Source of the DNA: Jaapia argillacea MUCL 33604
Taxonomy: Eukaryota > Basidiomycota > Agaricomycetes > Jaapiales > Jaapiaceae
NCBI GenBank assembly: GCA_000697665.1
Contig: KL197721.1
Span: 727,472-791,471, forward strand
Direction: 5' to 3'
DNA: 64,000 nucleotides
This document shows positions 35,165 to 47,158 of this stretch, one piece after another (the stretch's first letter is position 1; each line of letters begins with the position of its first letter). The notes below the pieces were generated by a model. It was not told the DNA's origin and made no database searches. It saw nothing but the letters and a program-made list of their open reading frames with translations. The position numbers were made by a program, and so were the translations under genes.

Positions 35165-37100
35165 ATGGACAGCTCAGCTTGGGCAGAGTTTGAAGCGGTG
35201 CTTTCAGACCTTCAGACTTTAAACTATGTGAACGGTGAGCTTACTTGACGTCCGGGTTGCCTCAGATGGTTGACTGGCGTGGCTTATAGTTGCAGCTCTC
35301 GCTTGGTTGGTGTACGATATAGTCCTGACATTTAAGGAAGAGGTAAGTGCTCAGGACCTTCAACCAACAGTCATCTCTCACCTGTCTCACTCATTCCCAG
35401 TGTTCATTCATTTGGAAGTGGGTCTCGTGTTCCTTATGGTAGCCTCATATGCTGAAGTCGCACAGTACTCGACTCTCGATCACCAAAATATTCTACCTCC
35501 TGATCCGTTATGTGGTCGTGTTTCTGCTAGCGTATGTGTTCAATCTCTGCGTCTAGACTTCGATTGCTCATTTCCACCCAGATTCAGCCTTGCGGGTATG
35601 TTTTCGTCGGGTTCACCTCGTCCCGCTGCATTCTAATGTGTTCCAGTGAACATGCAAGTAGGCCTTAGCACCAATGTGAGTTCACCCATGCTCGAAACTG
35701 AGTTTGTTACTAATGGTCAACTGCTTCTCAGTTGTAGGGAAACATCTTGAATCACCGCCCCTCCGCTCCTGATTATCCATCCCCAGCTGTTCGACATATG
35801 TAAAATTTCTTCCATTGTATGTTCGTCTGCATTTCCTTTCTGCGGTATCCGCCCAAAACCTTGTTGCAGTGGTTCCATTTTGATAGCTTCGTGGTTGGGA
35901 AATGCGCTCTTGATGATTCGCGTATGGGCCTTGTATGGTCGATCTCGCAAAGGTATAGTCCTCCCGTTTCGGCTGCGGTGCGCCACCCGATAGGAACGTT
36001 TGCCTCATGAAAGTCCAGTATTTATGCTCAGCCTTTGCCTGTACATTTGTGAGTAAACGCTATCCTTCCACGAATATTGCAAGAGCTGAGCGATTTTAGG
36101 TGATGTTTGCGTGAGTGGTCGCGAAGCCTCAACACTTGGCATGGTGACTGATATCTTGTTGATATAGGTGGGAATAGTTGCTGCCATTTGCGGCGTTGCC
36201 AGTCACCAGACGGTGCCCCAGCTCTCCTCTGGCCTCCCAATTCCCGGATGTCTGTTGTTTCAAACTGCAGCAAACCAGAAGTGGGGTACCATCGCGGGTT
36301 GGTGCGTTCTGTCGTCACCCTTTATTTCTGGGGTCATATTCTCATCCTAGCCTTTCAGTACTCTCCATGTCACCTTTAATGGTATGCTAACCCTGGCTAT
36401 TCTTCGTTGTAGACGCTGAGCGATAATGGCAGGGGTGTTGTTCGCACTCACCTTATACAAGTTCATCACGGACATTGGTTCGACTGAGATGAAGTTACAC
36501 GAGGCTCGACGCTTCGCTCCTCTCATGAGCCTCTTCATTCGCGACGGAGCATTTTACTTTTTATTGTGAGTGTTTAGCCTTAATACATGCTCGGGAATGA
36601 TCTTGATAGATCGGGGAATAATTTAGGACCCTTGGTGCGTCAGCATTCACCCCGCCGTCATTGTTATATTGGCTAAAACACGTAGTGCAGTGGGCACAGT
36701 GTACAATCTTGTTCTGTTAGTCGTTCTATGGGTTCGGCCAGTTGGTCTCGCTGGAACACCGTGAGCTTCACGCAGATCTGGGTGGTTCTCGCCGGCCCAA
36801 CTTATGTGATTTCTTCAGATTGATGACAGCTACGTTTGCCGTCGCTGTACGCATATTTATTGCCATTACTGTTTATTCACTAACTTTGCCGGCTAGTCAA
36901 CGCGCTTGGTTCATGATCTTCGGAGAACGATTATGAAGGAGGAATTTAGCGTCAGAACATCCGACGTCGAGATGACACGCCCACCGTCTCAGCGGCTGAG
37001 CCATCCACCCCATTCCCGGCCAACATCCAGCGCCGTACGGCGAGCCTCGTTGGAACCTGTTATCGAAATTACACGAGTTGATGAAGCAATTGAAGTCTAA
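35165..37100 (+). CDS. DUF6533-type multi-pass membrane protein
   Basis: A family of basidiomycete seven-helix-like membrane proteins of unknown function. The start at 35165 gives MDSSAWAEFEAVLSDLQTLN, then after an intron (GTGAGC..TATAG) VAALAWLVYDIVLTFKEE, and after further short introns TRLSITKIFYLLIRYVVVFL, which is the DUF6533 signature of a YD..LTF-EE helix followed by a K-hy-Y-L-RY helix. Later exons give hydrophobic stretches (VTLYFWGHILILAFQYS), a conserved segment GVLFALTLYKFITDIGSTEM with RRFAPLMSLFIRDGAFYFL, and a cytosolic tail STRLVHDLRRTIMKEEF to VIEITRVDEAIEV (stop at 37100). The gene is intron-dense and I did not resolve every exon between 35.6 and 36.9 kb. No frame break is proven. 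Confidence 0.7.
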
Positions 37101-37857
37101 GTGCATAACACCTAGGCTGGCTGTTACTTGTTATTGTCCATTATTCCTGTATCATATGCATTGTTAGGCACCGCGAGCAACAGATCTCCAACCCAGAAAT
37201 CGTTTTTCGGCAATGATCAATGGCCAGTACCTTCTGTTCAACCCACAGGGGGATAAGTTTCGAAAGGTCCACGGGATTGTATGTCAGAATATAGGAGAAG
37301 TCCGACCAGATCTGACGGACAGGAGCAGAAGCTTTGGCAGGGGGTACTAAGGTTATGGGAGGTGGAGATGGCCAGCTTCATCAACCATCTCGTCGATCTC
37401 TTGGGCGCTTGCAGGCGTTTGGAATGTGGATTGTCGACCAACAGCCGGTGGCATCAGTTGGACTTGAAACAAACTTGAAAGACGCGGTCACAGCTCCCAG
37501 AAGGACGGGGAGAACTCGATTTCTTTTGCGAAGTGTTTGGCTGATGGTTGAACTAGAGAACTTCAGGACAAGTTCGTCAAACTGGGGGTGCGATGCCAGT
37601 GAGTGTGCCTGGGGCTGATTAGTTTATGTATTATTAAAATCCATTTATTATCCGTTGTGGGGGACCCATATGTTGGATATAACATCCTATGTACTACGTC
37701 TCCTCTTCTCTTCCAAATGTCGATCCAACAAATGCCCTTGTGAGCATTGCTCGGGCTTGATGAGAGCCTGCAGGAGGCCGTGAGATAAGTTGTTCTTGAA
37801 AGTCTATAATCCTCCGTCTATCCTCCACCCTTTCTACACCCCCTGGTTTGTCCCTTC
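37101..37857. other. Intergenic, start of transposon-rich region
   Basis: About 760 bp with no supported gene. The right half is probably the 3' flank of the adjacent LINE fragment. Confidence 0.45.
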
Positions 37858-38868
37858 TTACGAGTGAACCCCCTCGAACGCCTTCTCGAATCGTTTTGTA
37901 CTCGCGATGTATCGGAAGAGTGGAGTGAATGCCTTCGGATTAGTCAATAAAAATCCCAGGTTGCGTCCTTTCGCTCGCAAGGTCCGATCTAGGATATGCC
38001 GGTGTGTAGCATAGGCTGGGCAGAATAGCAGGTAGTGCTCGACGGATTCGTCCTGGGTGCGACACTTCGGACACTTCGGGGACTCGGCGCAGTTGATACG
38101 ATGCAGGTGCTTGTTGAGTGCGATATGGCCCGTTCGTAGCTGGAATAATAGCGTCTGCTGGCTTCGAGATAGACTTTTTGTATTCTTTGCATACTTCTCG
38201 GGTGAAAACGTGGGGTCCAATGGCTTGAGACGCTTCCATCGTGGTGACTTCTTGAAGAACCTGAGTGCCTTGTTCTTGAGTACCCCACGGAAGTGTTGGA
38301 CTCGTGTTGACTTGCTGCGAGGGAGGGTTGATTTCAGAATCGGTGGAAGGAGATCTATGTGACTAGTACTGGTATTGCCCCGAGCCGCTTCCTTTGCTTC
38401 CACATCGGCCCTCTCATTCCCCGATATTCCCTCATGACCGGGAACCCATCGAATCACCAGCTGCAACTCCCTATGTCGCCGCAACACCCGATCTAGCGCT
38501 CCGTGGAAAGCATCCAGAATATAGTGTCCCGGTGCTGTTTTGATGTTTAATGTTCCCTGTATCGTAGCTTGGTTATCTATCTTGACTTCCGCTGTCCGAA
38601 CACCCCTCTCCCGGCTCAATAACTCCATCCCCAGCACCAGCCCTACGGTCTCCGCCTCATATACTGTATGATCCTTTCCACTCCCAAGGTGGTGCCTCAA
38701 CACCTTATCCGCTCTGCCCTCCCTTCGAAGGACTGCTGCCGCTCCCACCTTCCCATCCACCCCCAATCCATCAGTGTATATGTGCACATCGGCTTCCGCC
38801 TCATTCTCCTCGTTCAAAGCTTCCTCCTGGCTATCAGCAAAAAACAGGGTTGCAACATGGTGCCACAT
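37858..38868 (-). pseudogene. LINE (non-LTR retrotransposon) ORF2 C-terminal fragment: RNase H and zinc knuckle
   Basis: An open frame of 336 codons encoding only the end of a LINE ORF2. RNase H motifs are visible: IYTDGLGVDGKVGAAAVL (first Asp), VYEAETVGLVLGMELL (Glu), EVKIDNQATIQ (Asp) and WVPGHEGISGNERADVEAKE (His and Asp). After a linker comes PKCPKCRTQDESVEHYLLFC, the C-x2-C..H..C finger typical of Tad/I-clade LINEs. No endonuclease or reverse transcriptase lies upstream on this strand (above 38868), so it is a 5'-truncated copy, as is usual for LINEs. There is no internal stop, so it is younger than the LINE at 48-59 kb, which lacks this domain. Confidence 0.85.
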
Positions 38869-40909
38869 AGCCTAGGTAGCAGTTATACCCCTGTGGTAAC
38901 CCCCCCCTTGACATGGCATGCTGTAGCTTCGGTCATGATCTCCGTAGCTCTCCATAGCTCTCTGTAGGTCGTCAAGAAGCAATGTATTCCTGGACCCATG
39001 TAGCAGGATAGGACAACATAGGTAACGTAGCACAACATAAATCCTATCTACAGTTGAGAACACAGATTCGGGCTCATCCACACATGCACTCAGATCCAGC
39101 ATAGCCGAGACAACAAAATAATTCAATCAATGAGTAGTACGAACACAGGGAAAATAACAATGGGTACACTGATCAGGTCGCCCAGCCGGATTGGATGAGG
39201 AACAAGGAACGGCACGAACAAGAGGCGTGAAAGGCACGACAACACGTCAGCCAGACGAAGCTGACCTCTAGCAACAATACACACCAGGGACCACAGGAGG
39301 ACGATAGGTAGCCACGTTACAAGAGATGGATACGCAAAGGGCCTGATCTGCTGAAGCCTAGATGGCTGGGCGAGGGTTCGAGGCTTTCCTAGCAGCACTT
39401 CAACTATTGTGATAGGATGAAGAGCACTTGAATGCAATACCTCTCCGAGGGTCTATAATGGTGGATCATGGAGCGGAAGGGAAGGATGGGGGTTGGAACA
39501 ATGCTCATTCACGATGAGGTTTGCTTGCTCGTCTCAAGTCCAGGGGATCAACTCTCGAGGCCAGCACAGCAGGTGAGATATTCAGGAAAAGGACCAAGCG
39601 AGAACCCTGAGCCCAAGAAATACCATAGAACGAATTTGGCGTGTGCAAAATGATGACAGAAACTTTCGTGATCACCAGCCAGAACCTTGGGAGGGACAGT
39701 AAGATGAAGGGGTCCAATTTGTGATAAGGTGCAGCAAAAGACATGTTCTGGAGACACCGGAACACAGGACAGCAGTCGAGATGTTACAATTTGTGAGATG
39801 TCTTGATTGCTTGACTTGACTTGGGGAGCGAGGCACCACCTCAACCAGTGGGCAAGGAATATTGGCGTCGTCGGATGAATTCTTGCACACGAATGTCTGC
39901 AAGGAAGGAACGAGGACCAAGTGTAACAGAGCGATCATAGGGGTGAGGAATACAACAGTCGAACCTCAGTTGAACCATCACACAGAATTTAGAGCTCTGC
40001 CCGAAATGTGAGTTGTTGACTGGACACGTGATCGGGTCCAACGGGACGCCGCCTCTCAGTCTTGGCCTGAGCTCTGTCAACTCCTGCACGCCATTGGCTC
40101 TGACAACAACATACTCTCAGACAACTCCCTCGCTATCTACAGTATCTGATGGGATTCTTGATTGCTTTCCCCCTTATCACTTATATCTCAAGCCTCTGGT
40201 GTTCGAACAGTACTTGTCTCTGTTTCTAGGGTACATGTTGCTACTCAAATCTGCTGTGTCCCACATTGCCACGTCTCCTAATGGTAGACTGAGGGGAAGC
40301 AGGCCACCTCATGCCGATCAGAGGAATGCCATAAACAAGGAGACCAGGAAGTCTCCAAACGAGTCCATCGAGGGAGGATTGACCACTTGGCATCGCAATT
40401 GCGACCGGATGGGTGCGATAAGCTAAGTATTGTGAGCACATCGACACACGCTACCTGGCAGAAGGACTGCTATGGTACGTCTACGGATATCCTTCATTGC
40501 CATCTCTCCTGTAGGCATTGCCAAAGGGTTTGTGGGGCTGCACTATCTAGTCTTCCGACTCTCAGTTTCTGGTGCCTCCATGTCATTCGTTGAAGCCTGC
40601 TATATACAATTGTGATTCTCAATCCCCCATTAAATGAACTTTGACTGCTTGCTGAGATTCTGCACAACACTTTCGAAAGGGTATGAGTGTTCTCGTTTCA
40701 AGTAACACTAGTCAATGGTTCTGTCTTAGGTAGAGGGTCTGCAATGTATTCTATGTAACAACAGCTTGGGGCAATGACACACTACATCTCTAATTGATAA
40801 GTTACATTGACCTACCAAGATGAATGGGAAGCTACATGAACTCCGTAGCACCCCCGTACCTGGCCTTGGAACTACGATAGGCTACAGAGGCTACCATCTG
40901 CTACAGAGC
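38869..40909. other. Non-coding repeat-like region left of the gypsy insertion
   Basis: About 2 kb with no coding gene. Both ends are enriched in variants of GTAGC and CTGTAG (about 38865-38970, and 40840-40905 in inverse sense), as in subterminal repeats of DNA transposons, but I could not define inverted termini. The last bases before 40910 should be the target into which the gypsy element inserted. Confidence 0.35.
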
Positions 40910-40914
40910 CAACC
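40910..40914. repeat. Target-site duplication of gypsy element, left copy
   Basis: CAACC, repeated at 48766-48770 directly outside the other LTR; a 5-bp duplication is normal for Ty3/gypsy integration. Confidence 0.8.
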
Positions 40915-41066
40915 TGTCAAGTGCAGGGAAATATCTGGACATGCAACAAGGTGGAGTTTCAAGTAGTCTTCACATGACTGGAGAACTGGTTAAAGTACTC
41001 TCTTGTCAAGTTGGACTGTTGTACTAGGTACAAATGAGAGTGGTTATATAACTGAGAGTCAGGGTA
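40915..41066 (-). repeat. 3' LTR of the gypsy element, truncated to 152 bp
   Basis: Matches 48430-48581 without gaps at all but about 8 of 152 positions, mostly transitions. The remaining 184 bp of LTR found on the right are absent; at 41067 the sequence switches to the tail of the element's coding region. An internal deletion removed the polypurine tract and the start of this LTR. Confidence 0.85.
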
Positions 41067-42152
41067 TGGCACAGCCGAAGTCGCATGGATAGGTGGGTGT
41101 AGGGAATTTAGGAACGTTTGGTGGAGGTGGAGGCTGTCTTAGACGAACCCATGCCTGAGGGGGTGTCTTTGGAATATTTATACAACCTGTGCAAGTCCAC
41201 GCTATCCCATCCTCAGCCATTGCATCATCCTTCCTCTTTCCGTTTCCAGTATCCACCTTCCCTTTTTTGGCATCCTTCGACTTCTGTGCCTTCTTCTTTG
41301 ATTGAGTGTCAGGCACAGCCACCTGATCACCCTTGTCATTGTCATCACTATCACTTCGATCCCTCTTGCCTGCGTCCGTCTCCCAATGCCTTTCCTTCAT
41401 TTCCTTCTCCCCAAACCTCTTGTTCTTCCACTTATGCTCCTTCTCCACTCAATCCAACAAAACTGCTTACAACCTGTCCCTTGCCTGCTTAGCTTCACCC
41501 TTGGCTGCAGTGTTAGTGGTAGAGTGAGGACAGCTGAGAGCATCGAGATCTAAGATGTCGGTTATGATGGGAGTGGTGCTGTGGATAGAGATAGCCCTGG
41601 TCTGAGTATCGATAGAGGAGAATTTGAACGGTAGATCGAAGGTGTTGTAGATACGGACCCAATCCCCATACCCAGCTGGCATTTTGAGTTTAGTTAGTGT
41701 GAGTTTGCCTTCACGAATAACCTTATCGAATTTGACATAGGCCTTGACCAAATCGGGAGGGTAGATGAACTGAAGGTTCGCTTGGGCTCGCAGGGTAATT
41801 CGCTGGGCAGAGGAGTGGTAGTATTCGTCAGAGGAGGGGGGCATAATAGAGAGGGAGGATGTGGAGGATAAAGAAAGAAGGGTGAGTAACCAGTTGATGG
41901 CGATCTAGCCATATTGATGGCAAACTCAATTGTGGGAAGCTTTGAAACCCAATCCTTCTGATTGGGTCCGACATTCTGTCTGCACATTTGTCCAACCACT
42001 TTAATGGATCGCTCTGTGGATCTGTCTGTCTCTGGGTGATGAGCACTGGACATCCTCAAATCAACCTTAGTTAATTGATTGAGTCGTTCCCAGAAGGTGC
42101 TGGTGAACAGAACATCCCAGTCGCTAATAATTGCGACCGGGAGACCATGATG
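41059..42152 (-). pseudogene. Gypsy integrase C-terminus and Lys/Asp-rich tail
   Basis: After the TGA at 42153 the same protein resumes: HHGLPVAIISDWDVLF, then SSAHHPETDRSTERSI (the family usually has HPETDGQTER), then KLPTIEFAINMARSPSTGYS. Overlapping frames follow to 41467 (VKAYVKFDKVIREGKLTLTK). A last frame, 41448-41059, is highly charged (ERHWETDAGKRDRSDSDDND), then Pro-rich, and runs into the truncated LTR. Several frame changes make this a pseudogene. Confidence 0.75.
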
Positions 42153-45100
42153 TCAGAATACTTCTGCATAGAATAATTTGGTGAACTCCCTGGCCTTGTA
42201 GTTATCCTGGCTGGGGATAAGGTGGACCATTGCCATAAATAAATCTATTACAACCGTAATAGTGTCATAAGTACCATCCCTATTGGAGGACTCAGGGAAC
42301 GGTCTGACAAAATCGATACCAATAACTTCCCAGGGTTTAGATGGAACCTTGGGTGAGTTAAGGAGGCCATATGGCCTTTGATGGTTAGGCTTACTTGTTG
42401 CACAGACTGGGCACGAATTGCAGTAAGCCCTCACATACGAAACCATTCCCTTCCACCACACATGATCCCTTAAAAAATCAAGGGTCTTCACAGTCCCTAA
42501 ATGGGCCAGTAAGGTGTGAGCCTGGGTGACAACAATTTCCTGGGCCTTTCTGCTGTTCACAATAATATCCGGAATGCACAGTAGCATGTGATCCGGTAAT
42601 ACAAATGCAAACCAGACCCTCCTCGACACTAAAATTCTTGTAGTGCAAGGGGTTGGCCAGAATGATCTTGTAAAAATCATCCTCATTGAATTGACCTTTA
42701 ATCTCCTTAACTAAGTCAACACTGTCAATTGAAGTCAAGTGGCTGACCAGATAAGATCCTTTGGCGAATTCCTTATCAGCCTTTGTGCTGGCGTTTATGA
42801 TCATGGAAATTTCATCTTGTGTCTCGGCTAGATGATTGTCCAGATCAATTTGGTCATCCTTCTTGGACATCTCTGGAGTTTCAATGCTCACTTTCTTAGG
42901 CTTTGGATTTTGTTGTACCCTCACGCCCTCCTGTGCTCCTTTTGGGGTAACCTGAAGGTGCACACACTTAATGCACTTGGAGAACTCCTGGGCCGTTTCT
43001 GGACAACCCAACTCCACTGGCAATGGGGGAGCAACTGCAAGAGCCTCCACCCCAACCAGAAGCGGCATGGAAATTCCTACAGAATCGAGGCGAATGTTCT
43101 CGCCCTCATTGTGGTACGTATATTCACTCCGATCCCAAACAGTCCCTGGGGCATCACTTGCATAGATGCAAGAGAGAGTGTCCACGAGAACATTCTCAGT
43201 TCTGGGGACATACTGAACCTTGAAATCAAATTCAGATATCTTCTCCAGCCAATGGACCTGTCGTCCAGAAAGCTTAGGTTGGGTCATCAGGTGAGTGAGA
43301 CCTTTGTGATCCGTCAGCCAGGTAAAGGATGTGCCCTGCAGGATGTCGCGATACCTCAGCATTGCTTCAACCCTGGCTAACATCTCAATCTCATGGACAG
43401 GGTAATTAAATTGTGTAGTATTCAATTTTGTGGAATAAAAAGCTGCTACCCGAGCAGTTTTAAAGCCCCTTCCCTGGCTAATCACCCTGGAAAGCCCCCC
43501 ATGAGAGCCATCAGTGACCAACCAAATAGGATCAGCCTCTTTGGAATAATCCAGAGGTTTTCTCCTATGTTCCCGGTGCCCATGCACCAATAATTTAACT
43601 TCCTCAAAAGCTCGTTGCTCAGTAGGTCCCCAACGAAAGGAAGTAGCGTCCCCTGTGAGTGCTAACAATTTACCCATCAGTATTTGAACCGTAGGGAGGT
43701 CCTTGGCCAAGTAGCCTACACAACTGAGGAAACCCTGCAATAAATCGCAGTTAGTGGGTGTTTTCCAAGCCAGCACTGAATCGACTTTATTTGGGTCCAT
43801 ATGGATCCCATTGTCATTGACAATCCACCTGAGGATCTTCAATTTGTCGCACAATAAATGAATTTTACTTGCCCCTAGGTAAAGCTTCTTGCACGCCAGT
43901 ACATCCACAATTGTGTGTATGGCTTGGGTATGCTCTTCCAGGGTGTCAGTATAGACTATAATATCATCTAGATACACATCCATAAATACCCCGATGTATG
44001 GGGCGAATATATGGTTCATCAGCGCTTGAAATGTAGCAGGAGCATTGCAATCTCCTTGCTGCACAACAAGCGAAACCATATTACCATCAGGTGTCGTCAT
44101 AGCCATCTGATCAATGTGTTCAGGGATTATCCAAACTTGTTTGTACACATCTTTTTGATTGAGCAGTGATCGGTACTTCTTCTGCACGACGTGTCTTAAT
44201 ATACCTTCTATATTGGGAAGCAGGGTAGTTAGCTTCTTGGTATTGGCATTCCTCTCGCACAAGTCAACTGCTATGCACAATTGAGGAGGTATACCCTTCA
44301 CACCAGTCCCCGGCTTCGTCAATAAAAGCATAGGACTGGCGTTCCTCGCATGGGTGGTCTCCCACCTTCTGCTACACAAGTAGGAATCCCTTTTAGCAAT
44401 CCAATTCGCTCTCTGGGCATCTGGACACTTGGCAGGACACCAATGGTAAGTAGCTTTCTCATCCTTTAATGGAATTGAATGATTAATATCATGGAAGGGA
44501 GGTAACAGAGCCTCCCTCCTGTCCAAACATACTGGTAAGGCATATTCCATTAATTCCTTCCTCACGCCCTCCAGCGACTGATTATATACATCAGCCACCT
44601 GAGACTTGAGGGTTAGGATCGACTTCCCTTTAAGGGGAAGGGGTGTGCTACTCCCTACCACGATGCTAGGAGGGTTAAGTCCCAGTACTAGCTGGAACTG
44701 ATAGAGAAAAGGGGTCCCCAGGATCAAGTCATAATTCTGTAAGTTCATTACATCAAAATATCTTTGGCAATCAATTGATTGGTAGTGAATGCAAGCATTA
44801 GCCCCCCAATTAACCTTCGTGCAAGAACCCTGGATGGCTAACTGCACCAGTAAGGGCTTCTCCAATTCCATCTTGCGGATTTTTAACTGATCCACAAGGG
44901 ATGTTGCCATAAAGTCAGCAAGTGACCCCGAATCCAGCAAGGCACGAGCTGGACGACCCTCAATTTCGACTACCACAATCAAGGGGCTCGGAATCGCTCT
45001 ACAAAAATCCTTTGTAGAGGACACATTCCTCTCCACTGCCTTATAGGCAGTCGGTTTGATATTTACAGTGCAGGAGGTAAAGGGGGGATCGGTCCTCAAC

Positions 45101-45743
45101 AGATGTAAGTAATCCCTCCCATTATTATCCCTCCTAAGCTCACATTGCATGGTAGCATTAACCCTTTCTGATGAACCATTCAACTCAGGTTGAGGTCCGC
45201 TTCGGAAAATCCACTTGATATTTAGTGGTTTGTCCAGAGGGTCAGGCCTCCGTTGATTAATCGAATAGTGAGTGTTCAGCCATCCTCTCAGATCGAATTT
45301 AGGAGCCCTAGTAATATTCCGAGGCATAGGTGTCACGGTCTCCTGGAACCAATCCTGCAAAATAAACTGGTTCTTCACGAAGTGACACCGAAATCAGTCG
45401 AACTTCTGGTGTCCAAAACCTGAGGGAATATTCCCATAATAAGGTACATTGTTTTGCAACAACTTCTCCACCTGGTCCTGGACAGGCATACCCATCTGAC
45501 TATCCCTCCAGAGGGGCCGGGTCGATGCCCATTTATTCGATAATTCCCTGATCGACGCTCCTCATACCAAGAAGCAAGTCGAAACTCAGGGTCTAATAAC
45601 TGAGACTCCATCACTATGGTCTCAAATCCACAAGAGGTATCCATGATAAGGTAATGATCCACGGGTACCACTCTACAGACGAAGAATCGGTCAGGGTCTT
45701 CCATCTCACTCCCATACCGAATTCCCTGCCCCAGATCACCCAA
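42153..45743 (-). pseudogene. Gypsy pol: protease, reverse transcriptase, RNase H, integrase N-terminus
   Basis: The main frame 45378-42478 (966 codons) encodes an aspartic protease (ARALLDSGSLADFM, then NYDLILGTPFL), a reverse transcriptase with FMDVYLDDIIVYTDTLEEHT (YLDD active site) and an RNase H domain (WLVTDGSHGGLSRV; FTWLTDHKGLTHL). The frame 42686-42153 continues with the integrase zinc-binding part (AHLGTVKTLDFLRDH; SCPVCATSKPNHQRPYG) and the first catalytic Asp region (EVIGIDFVRPFPESS). A further piece, 45743-45375, precedes the protease in another frame. The frame changes and the TGA ending at 42153 break the polyprotein. Confidence 0.92.
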
Positions 45744-45818
45744 GTATGGGGACTCCCTCGAGAGGATATGGGCGCCTTGGACTGCTAATGGTTCACCTAT
45801 GGAAACAGGTAAGTTCCT

Positions 45819-46927
45819 TCAGTCCCCTTTCATTTGTTGAACCGATGGGGGGAAGGAATTCCTCAGTTGAGAATGAGCAGCCCATTCTTCCTCCATCACA
45901 TGTACAGCACCCAATGAAATATCATTTATAGTTACTGTCGAGTCTTTGAGCGTTCTGAGCTTATCCACCACATTTAAGTGATAATTGGATACTCCAGGAG
46001 GTTTATGAGGTTTATCAGAACATATATTAATGTCTTGAGTACAATTCCAAGCCAAATGGCCCTCATGTTTGCACTTAAAACACTTTCTGGAGGCCATGAG
46101 CTCCTTCTCTCTTTGTCCGAAAGCAAAGGTTTACTAGCCGACACGCGAGACCCAGATTGATGGAAGCTCTTGCCACCAGAAGCATTTGGTCGAGGCGAGT
46201 TACTGCTTCCTTGGTTCATATGACGTGAACTGCCAGAATAGGAAGGGTTATTTCCATTTGAGGAATTGCCTCCAGAATGCTTGGGTTTGAATGATCCTGA
46301 GCTGTTTCCACCTCCTCCTGAGCTCTTAGGCTTTGGGTTTGGAGCAATATTATGGTTACAATTCTTATCCACCAAATTAGCTTTCTCAATAATTTTGGCT
46401 ACCTCAAGAACTTCGTCCCAAGATGAAGATTTGGGGTCTAAGTATGTTTTCCACAGCTCAGACTGAATGTCCTTGCATAGGCCGTTCCATAATTTGTCAA
46501 CTTGCTTGACATCTGAAACATTGCCAAGAATTTCGAAGTATACCACTAATTCATAGGCATACTCTCGGACAGTCAGCGAGCCCTGATAGCTTCGCTTGAA
46601 TTCCCCCCTCTGGATATTGTGGAAATCCTTGGGGAAACAATAATCGAAAATTCCCCAGAAGAATCTTTTCAGAGACCATTCCATGTGAGATCTAGACACC
46701 GTAGTATTGTAGAATACAAGTGCTTGTCCTGATAGGAAATGAGAAATATATCTTACATGCTTGGTGCATTCAACCTTCCCATTGGTGACATAGTCCCGAG
46801 CATCCTGGACAAATTTCACATATATATTTGTGTCTGGGGTGCTGTTGTAAACAGCTGGTTCTCGAGGCTTAATTAATGGCCAAGAACTCTTCTTTTTACG
46901 CCTTCTCTGTCGATCCAGCTCAGACAC
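45819..46927 (-). pseudogene. Gypsy gag, frameshifted before the zinc knuckle
   Basis: The frame 46927-45974 contains a retrotransposon gag capsid domain (KHVRYISHFLSGQALVFYNT; WGIFDYCFPKDFHNIQRGEF; SLTVREYAYELVVYFEILG) and a Ser/Asn/Gly-rich linker. The nucleocapsid CCHC knuckle, CFKCKHEGHLAWNC, is in a different frame (46097-45819), so a frameshift lies near 46.1 kb. The intact protein packages element RNA. Confidence 0.85.
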
Positions 46928-47158
46928 ACCCTCGGACTCATCGTCGGAGGGGTCTGAACTGGGGTCTGAAGGATCAGATGGTTTGGAAGGTTCAGAAGGG
47001 GAAGAGTCCCCAGGTCTTCCTCAGCCCTGATGAGGGATTAGTGAGGCAATAAATGATCATTTCTCGTTAGGAGGGCGGCCCTTTCTTACTTTGGACTGAC
47101 CTCTTTCCCCAGAATTGGGTGGTTGTCGAGGAGACTGGCTATCTTCAGTAGATAACAA

